A stretch of DNA of 64,000 nucleotides from Siphonodentalium dalli. Lineage: Eukaryota; Mollusca; Scaphopoda; Gadilida; Siphonodentaliidae. The translations under genes were made by a program, and so were the position numbers. The first letter of the stretch is position 1. Each line of letters opens with the position of its first letter. The notes below the pieces were generated by a model, which was not told the DNA's origin, searched no databases, and was given only the letters and a program-made list of their open reading frames with translations. Of this stretch, positions 58,707 to 64,000 are shown piece after piece. The DNA is taken from positions 117,384,723 through 117,448,722 of the forward strand of contig CP136063.1 in NCBI GenBank assembly GCA_032622095.1, written 5' to 3'.

Positions 58707-60088
58707 TTATGCCATAATTATTGATATTTATTTTTGTAATTTTGTTCGCGAATTCAACTACCCCGCTATTTACGTTGAATTGGTATCCTCACCCATGCAG
58801 AGACACACACATGACGCCATACGGAATGTGCGTCATGCGTAGTGATGGTTACATTAACGTCATGCCGTCATCCTATTCTATGAGCGATCAGTCACTTGAA
58901 TTATCATTCATATGTTTCCTAAGTAATATAGCACTAACAAGCTACATTTGATTGAAATTCATGCAATTTTCCTCATATCTAATTGATATCCTGACAACTT
59001 CCAATTTCAAATGAATGTGACATATGAACTATTTTGTTAACTACGATGTAGTTCTATTATGGGTATACACGTTTAACACATGAACTTACGTTTGAAAATT
59101 TACACCCACTGTATACCCACAGTAGGGTGCAAAGATCAAATTTACAAAATAGGTGTTATATACACAATAGAACAGGCAATTGTGGTATAAAGACTGTTTT
59201 CATAGTCGAAGGTTACACCTTAGTTGAGGCGATGGTTGTCTTGATCAGTTGCATATATAGCTGCGCAAAGGATGCCACATACAGCGAGATTATCAGTTTC
59301 AGAACAACATGACACCGCATCTACGAAAGAATAAATATGTCTAATGTTTTGGCATTTGGTAAACCATATATTGGTATGAGATTGTGTACAATGTGTGTCG
59401 TGTGGTAGCTAGTGGCAGCTAGTCACACCGAAAGTAAGGAATATGTTGATACCCTTAAAGTTAGGTTTTACACAATGTATGTCACATTAATACATGTAAC
59501 TACATATATGGAATATAAGTCGCCCAACACTAAAACATTGGCATTTCTGCCAGAGTGTGATTTAAAAAATGCAATTGCATTGCAGTATATTGTGCCAGTT
59601 ATTCATGTCAGTAATGCGTTACGATTAACACTTTGAAGCTGGAAATAGGATCTTTTATTTCCTTTGCGAGTTTTACCCGTTATGGTGTCACGGATGTGGT
59701 ATTCTCTTATTACCTTTGGAGGTATATTTGAAGCAGGGTCCCATGTAGTTTTGTGGAATCTTTTACATTTGACGCCATTTTGACTATGGGGACAGTCTCA
59801 CAGTGGATCAACGGACACGAACCAAAACCGGAAGTCGTAGATTTCGAGGTGGAGAAATATCTGTCAACAAATATTTGTTGACATTTTTTGACGTTTTTTG
59901 GGGAAAAAAACGCTTGGATACCATATCTGACCAACTGAAGGTGAGTGAATATTTCTTCGCCAATTTTCGGACACCGACGATCAATTTAAGTCAGTTGTCA
60001 TTGTTCGATCGCGGAATAAATGTCATTTAATCATCGCCGCGAGACGATTTCTTCCCCAAAATATCCCAGAAAATCATACTTTTCACAT
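58707..60088. other. no firm gene
   Basis: A possible first exon lies near 59785-59940: ATG followed by GTVSQWINGHEPKPE, and a strong donor CTGAAG|GTGAGT at 59940, but the open frame stops before the donor. Nothing else was seen. Confidence 0.3.
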
Positions 60089-60246
60089 TCATCGCAGACA
60101 GCTGTCGCAACAACCTATATGCCGGTCGAAAGGCCTGTTTTCCCCCCACAAATGCATATTTTGAGTATTTTCACGGACTGTCTCAAAATTCCAAATTTCA
60201 TCTTTTGATGCAGGTACCCACCTCGAAAATACTGTCCGGTTAGTCC
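60089..60246 (+). repeat. left member of inverted repeat pair at the right edge
   Basis: This is matched in reverse by 63840-64000 at about 90% identity (key words CAAATGCATATTTTGAGTAT and ACCTCGAAAATACTGTCCGG). The match is still running at the last base of the window, so the repeat may be longer. Confidence 0.85.
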
Positions 60247-60469
60247 TGTACACCCCTGAATTTAGTTGCAATCCACCAGACCCGGCGGACAGTTTTTGTT
60301 GTTCAATCAAGAGTCGAAATGGATTAGTTGGTTGGCTGCCTTTCGTTAATAGTGGCACGTTTTTGGGCAACTGCTTTTCTGTTGCAACTATAGTATACTG
60401 ATCAAGTTTAGTTACCGAGTACAGTTTGCAATTTGTTCTCATATATTCGTTCAGATCGTGTAAGGTCAT
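60089..60469 (-). CDS. hypothetical ORF, 126 codons, half within a repeat
   Basis: It starts MTLHDLNEYMRTNCKLYSVT and ends in the inverted repeat (WVPASKDEIWNFETVR..., ending CCDSCLR). I recognise no domain. About 40% of the frame is repeat sequence also present, with changes, at 63840-64000. It could be a fragment of a transposon-encoded protein. Whether it is expressed cannot be judged. Confidence 0.25.
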   Translation of the reverse strand: MTLHDLNEYMRTNCKLYSVTKLDQYTIVATEKQLPKNVPLLTKGSQPTNPFRLLIEQQKLSAGSGGLQLNSGVYRTNRTVFSRWVPASKDEIWNFETVRENTQNMHLWGENRPFDRHIGCCDSCLR

Positions 60470-62262
60470 TAACCAAAGAATCCTTTATGGAAATATTGTT
60501 AGAACAAGAATATTACAATGCCCTCCATGACCAAGGCCATAGCAACAGGATTGTTTTGATGGTGGGAGATGTAGATGTATTTTCCAATAGTTTGGTATTT
60601 CAGCCAGTATATAGCGTGAAATTTGATACTTAAAAAACAATTAAAATTCGATTAATTTCAGAAAAAACAAATCGGGACCCATGGCTGTTCTTTTTCATTA
60701 TGGCCACTTTCGGGACCCACCACGCGAGTTTTTATTACGACTGTATAAAGTTTTAACTACATTTTTCTGGTATATATACACCCCTTTATGTTTTAAACTA
60801 CAGGCACCCACCCATATTTCGATTAAGCGCAATTCATGGTTATACTGTATGTAACTATGTACCCCTGGTGAATAAATAGGTGTATCTATAACTAAACCTG
60901 AACTGATATTGACAACTATCACCTCCTTGTTTTCATTGCTTTGCGTAGATGGGATTGTGAACTAGCCTAAATTCTTTATCAAAATGGGTGACTCGCGACA
61001 GTATTACCTTCTGTTTTAGTCGAGTCGAGGAACCAACCCATCAAAGCTCAAGTGTGATCAGATATCGATTATTGAAGTTTGTTATTTCAATTGATTGCTG
61101 CCCAGAAACACGCCGTGAAAAGGGTGGTTTCGGTACAAATTGCGGATGAAGATGGATAACTCTAAAACAAGTGGTAATACGGTAAAATTTCGTGATACTT
61201 TAGTAATTATACGGCCATATTTTGTTGAACAAAATATTTATAAATCACACGTTTTTGGAAAATTTGATACCATAGTTGACAGTGGTCAGCATTATTTTTT
61301 GCAGTTAATCGATTCTGATAACTATTTTGAAGAAATATTGTTGTTGTTGTTGTTGTTGTATCTTTATAATATGGGTCTTTCTGATCGGATTGAGGACCTT
61401 TAGTTTAAATTAGCCAAATGCAGATACACCCGGTCATGCTAATAGTTAGGTTATATGGGTAGTTACACTTACTCTCAAGCAACTGATAGCGCTTAACCGC
61501 AATTAATTGCACTTAAGCGCAATTGATTTCAATTATGCGCAAATGCCATATGTGTGCTTCAGTGCGATATGTGGTATATGCGCTTAAGCGCAATTCATTA
61601 TTAAATGTGAATTTGACCTCCCATACAGTTAATTTTTTGTCTATATATATATGAACGAGTAGGGTCTGTCTGCATGTCTTGTGTCCGCTTAGCTTTCAAT
61701 ATATACGCGACCATTTGCGTTAAAATCTTCCCAACCAAATTATCCAGTGTGTGAATCAATGTGGAAACAATTAATTATGGCGCGATTTGAATACAACAGG
61801 ACAAAAATCACGTGCCTATATATTTACAAAATAACTTGCATCTGGTTCCACATTCAGTTGTACGCTATAGATTGGAATTTTACCTGCTATATACATGTAG
61901 GAAACACAACACTTATACATTAATGGACAGCCAAGGTGGGATTAAGAATACAACAACTCGAAATAACACTGGAGTTTTCCTGATGATGTTTCTATTCTCT
62001 ATATCAACCGAGAGTACCCATATTTCGTATAGTATTGTATAGTATAGTATTGTATAGTATTTTATTATATATAATTTTTATATTTTTTATTTTCAATAAT
62101 TTTATTTTCAAACATTCATTCGGGTGTTGTAAAATCCCATCGTCGATTGCCTCAGCGAAGCCGCAAGCCTTTGCCTCACAGTGGTTACATATGAAGGCAG
62201 GCATGCGATCCTCTCGTCAGTAGCACCTGGAATTATAAAATAATATCGCTTAGTAGTGTGGT
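60470..62262. other. no firm gene; short repeats
   Basis: GCGCTTAAGCGCAATT-type words recur at about 60828, 61486, 61517 and 61580. A (GTT)n run is at 61338-61359. TAGTATTGTATAGTATAG simple repeat lies at 62027-62060. Confidence 0.45.
62004..62204 (-). CDS. hypothetical small Cys/His ORF
   Basis: This reads MPAFICNHCEAKACGFAEA, then DDGILQHPNECLKIK. The C-x2-C ... H-x3-C spacing resembles a small zinc finger, and an acceptor-like TATAATTCCAG lies just upstream on the minus strand. The C-terminal part is Lys/Ile-rich translation of AT repeats, so at most the first ~35 codons are meaningful. It may be an exon or a transposon remnant. Confidence 0.25.
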   Translation of the reverse strand: MPAFICNHCEAKACGFAEAIDDGILQHPNECLKIKLLKIKNIKIIYNKILYNTILYNTIRNMGTLG

Positions 62263-62412
62263 CGTCGGAGGGTTAGACCCAGAATAAATTGGTAAAGAAG
62301 CGGTTTTGGTGTCATTCGACGTTGGAGAATCTCGTGTATAACATATCCAAAATCCGCTAAAATCCGCTTTGTGCAAAATTCAGGATCCAACATGGCGTCC
62401 AACATGGCTGCC
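62263..62412 (+). repeat. dispersed repeat family A, distant copy
   Basis: This holds GTGTCATTCGACG, ACATATCCAAAATCCGCTA and ATGGCGTCCAACATGG in the same order as the copies in the palindrome arms, some 50 kb away. Confidence 0.7.
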
Positions 62413-62486
62413 GTTAGTCAAAGGATACTCTGACTGAGATTAATTCGATAATAGTGAGAACAAATGTATAGTGGACTTGAACTTAA

Positions 62487-63132
62487 AGGGGTACTGTACA
62501 CAAAGATGTGCGATTTTTTTATTTACTCCCATTGAAATAACTTTCAAGTTAGATTGTGTTCGTGTTATATGAGTTTCGTATAAACCTAATTTAGCGAAGA
62601 AAATGTTGATCTTGGAAACAAAAATATTACGATTTCAAACTACGCGCCATGTTTTTGACCTTCACCGGAGAAGACGCAGGTCGCAGGAAGAACCGGAAGT
62701 TCATTGCTCACAGCTTCGATTGATGCATTCAATCTCTTCAATCGAACAATCTCACTCCCTATAAAATACTTGACGCTTTATGACTCTTGTGTCTTTCTCC
62801 TTTTTTTCCGAATCGGTTATAACGGGCCTTCTTTTGCAGGTAACATGTTTTGTTTGCAACTCAATAATGTTCGCGAACGGCCGTCGATAAAAGACACGCA
62901 ACATATGCGATTTCAAGAACGGTAACTCGTAATGGCATAATTCTCCATTTTATGACTCCAGCCATAAATGAATTTATATTAAATAATTCAATATTACTTT
63001 TACGATAGCCTGTTAGCCGGAACGTTTTCAGTAGACATTGTCGACTCAAATTAGTTATTTTATAATATAATATTCATATTAGATCGTTATTGTCACCGGG
63101 AATTTATTGAAATTGGGGTAACAAGTACCCCT
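62487..63132. mobile_element. TTAA- or TA-bounded non-autonomous DNA element, 646 bp
   Basis: The ends AGGGGTACT and AGTACCCCT are inverted and are flanked by TTAA on both sides (62483-62486 and 63133-63136). Because the symmetry extends into TTAA, the target duplication could be TTAA or TA. The superfamily is uncertain (piggyBac-like or Tc1/mariner-like). It has no transposase ORF. Confidence 0.6.
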
Positions 63133-63594
63133 TTAAGCTAATATTAGTAACATATATCTGTACACCCCTCCGACTGTATGTTTTAGTCCCCTCCTCATTA
63201 ATTGTTTTAACCATTGCTGAATATTGAACAAAATGTCATATAACTCCACACAAAAAGGTCTGACATATTTTATAATCATATATGTTCGCATGTTCCCATG
63301 GTACTATGCCAAGTCAAAAAAACAAATGACCGCAAAACTCAGGAACAAAAACTCGGAAAATTGCATCCACGAAAGGACGAACAAGCTGCTTCCTGTATAA
63401 CCCCACAAGTTGTGTGCCACAACTCGTTGCGAGTGTATAATCAAATATAAAGGATAAAAATCGGGCACACCGCTGCATTTTTTTGAAAAAAGTTCGATGT
63501 AAATAATTTGTTTTATGTCGGCCTTCCGAGAGTGATGACAAGTCAGAGTTAACAATATGATCAGTTATATGTTTACCAAACATGTACTTCGTAG

Positions 63595-63801
63595 TTGGAT
63601 TTCAGTTACAGGTTACAGTTCAGTTATATATATAAGTCACCGCCTGGATGTTATGTTGTACCAGGAGACGTTATACAACATTATGAACACCCAGAACCAT
63701 TGTGGCCACGCAAAAGTCAAATGAAACGCCCATCATCTGCGGCAAAATTGCTTTTTCGACCAGAAATTGAAGATGGCAGACCTCAGCAAAATCACGACTA
63801 A
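63595..63801 (+). CDS. possible terminal exon of an unknown gene
   Basis: The frame reads SPPGCYVVPGDVIQHYEHPE, then PLWPRKSQMKRPSSAAKLLF, then PEIEDGRPQQNHD and a stop. A GGTTACAG acceptor at 63618 would open it at 63619. The composition (Pro, charged, few rare residues) is protein-like. I know no family for it. It lies inside the 60089/63840 inverted repeat pair and ends about 40 bp before the right member, so a transposon gene end is another possibility. Confidence 0.3.
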   Translation: MDFSYRLQFSYIYKSPPGCYVVPGDVIQHYEHPEPLWPRKSQMKRPSSAAKLLFRPEIEDGRPQQNHD

Positions 63802-63839
63802 GCGGACAGATTTTTTACAACTAATGATTAAAATTTTCG

Positions 63840-64000
63840 GGACTAACCGGACAGTATTTTCGAGGTGGGTACCTACATCAAAAGATGAAATTTGGAATTT
63901 TGAGACAGTCCGTGAAAATACTCAAAATATGCATTTGTGGGGGGGGGGGGAAACAGGCCTTTCGATCGTTGTAGAGGTTGTTGCGACAGTTGTCTGCGAT
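63840..64000 (-). repeat. right member of inverted repeat pair, cut by window end
   Basis: This is the reverse of 60089-60246, with a run of about 12 G at 63940-63951 where the left member has six C. It continues past the window. Confidence 0.85.

Noticed and set aside
59785-59940. First exon starting MGTVSQWINGHEPKPE
   Set aside because: The frame meets a TGA before the strong GTGAGT donor; no partner exon was found.
1-64000. tRNA, rRNA or SINE with a tRNA-like head
   Set aside because: I found no convincing A/B box pair or cloverleaf by eye; a covariance-model scan would be needed to exclude them.

Overview
The window reads as repeat-dense, intron- or intergene-like DNA from a large eukaryotic genome, most likely an invertebrate animal. 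It is AT-rich, full of short ORFs that make no sense as genes, and holds non-LTR retrotransposons (apurinic endonuclease plus reverse transcriptase), hAT, piggyBac-like and Helitron-like elements, foldback MITEs and many minisatellites. There are no bacterial-style operons, ribosome binding sites, rRNA or tRNA that I could see. A lophotrochozoan such as a mollusc is a guess only.

Layout. (1) 1-13790 is a giant palindrome: a left arm (1-6649), a 484-bp unpaired spacer (6650-7133) and a right arm (7134-13790) that is its near-identical reverse complement. Each arm carries a non-autonomous hAT element with an intact 8-bp target duplication, a truncated retrotransposon ORF2 fragment, foldback elements and two inverted copies of a dispersed repeat. 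The left arm runs off the start of the window. The arms are nearly identical over most of their length, but the innermost ~190 bp are only about 95% identical. (2) 14.3-20.0 kb is an almost complete non-LTR retrotransposon on the minus strand (ORF1 with coiled coil and RRM-like fold; ORF2 with EEP endonuclease, RT and CCHC tail), damaged by one stop and several frameshifts. Behind its 5' end lies the 3' end of another such element (20.07-20.48 kb). (3) 20.5-27 kb holds only short tandem duplications. (4) 27.1-31.6 kb is bounded by a ~380-bp inverted repeat pair and contains a broken gag-like ORF1 with zinc knuckles on the minus strand. (5) 29.6-38.7 kb contains a phase-compatible chain of small plus-strand exons whose peptides are rich in tyrosine motifs, including a 28-nt micro-exon that seems to be duplicated. 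The splice-donor edge of the second copy is amplified into a 34-bp satellite of about 26 copies. (6) 39.6-55 kb is satellites, foldbacks, two adjacent Helitron-like elements and a CACTG-ended element. (7) 55.6-64 kb has a piggyBac-type MITE with decayed relatives, a G-rich 32-bp minisatellite, a 150-bp hairpin, a TTAA-bounded element and an inverted repeat pair at the right edge enclosing a possible terminal exon.

The retrotransposon ORFs would act together (ORF1 as RNA-binding chaperone, ORF2 nicking target DNA and reverse transcribing). The non-autonomous DNA elements would depend on transposases encoded elsewhere. The only candidate host gene is the small-exon chain, which is a hypothesis from splice signals and phase, not a confirmed gene. 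All boundaries and identities were read by eye.
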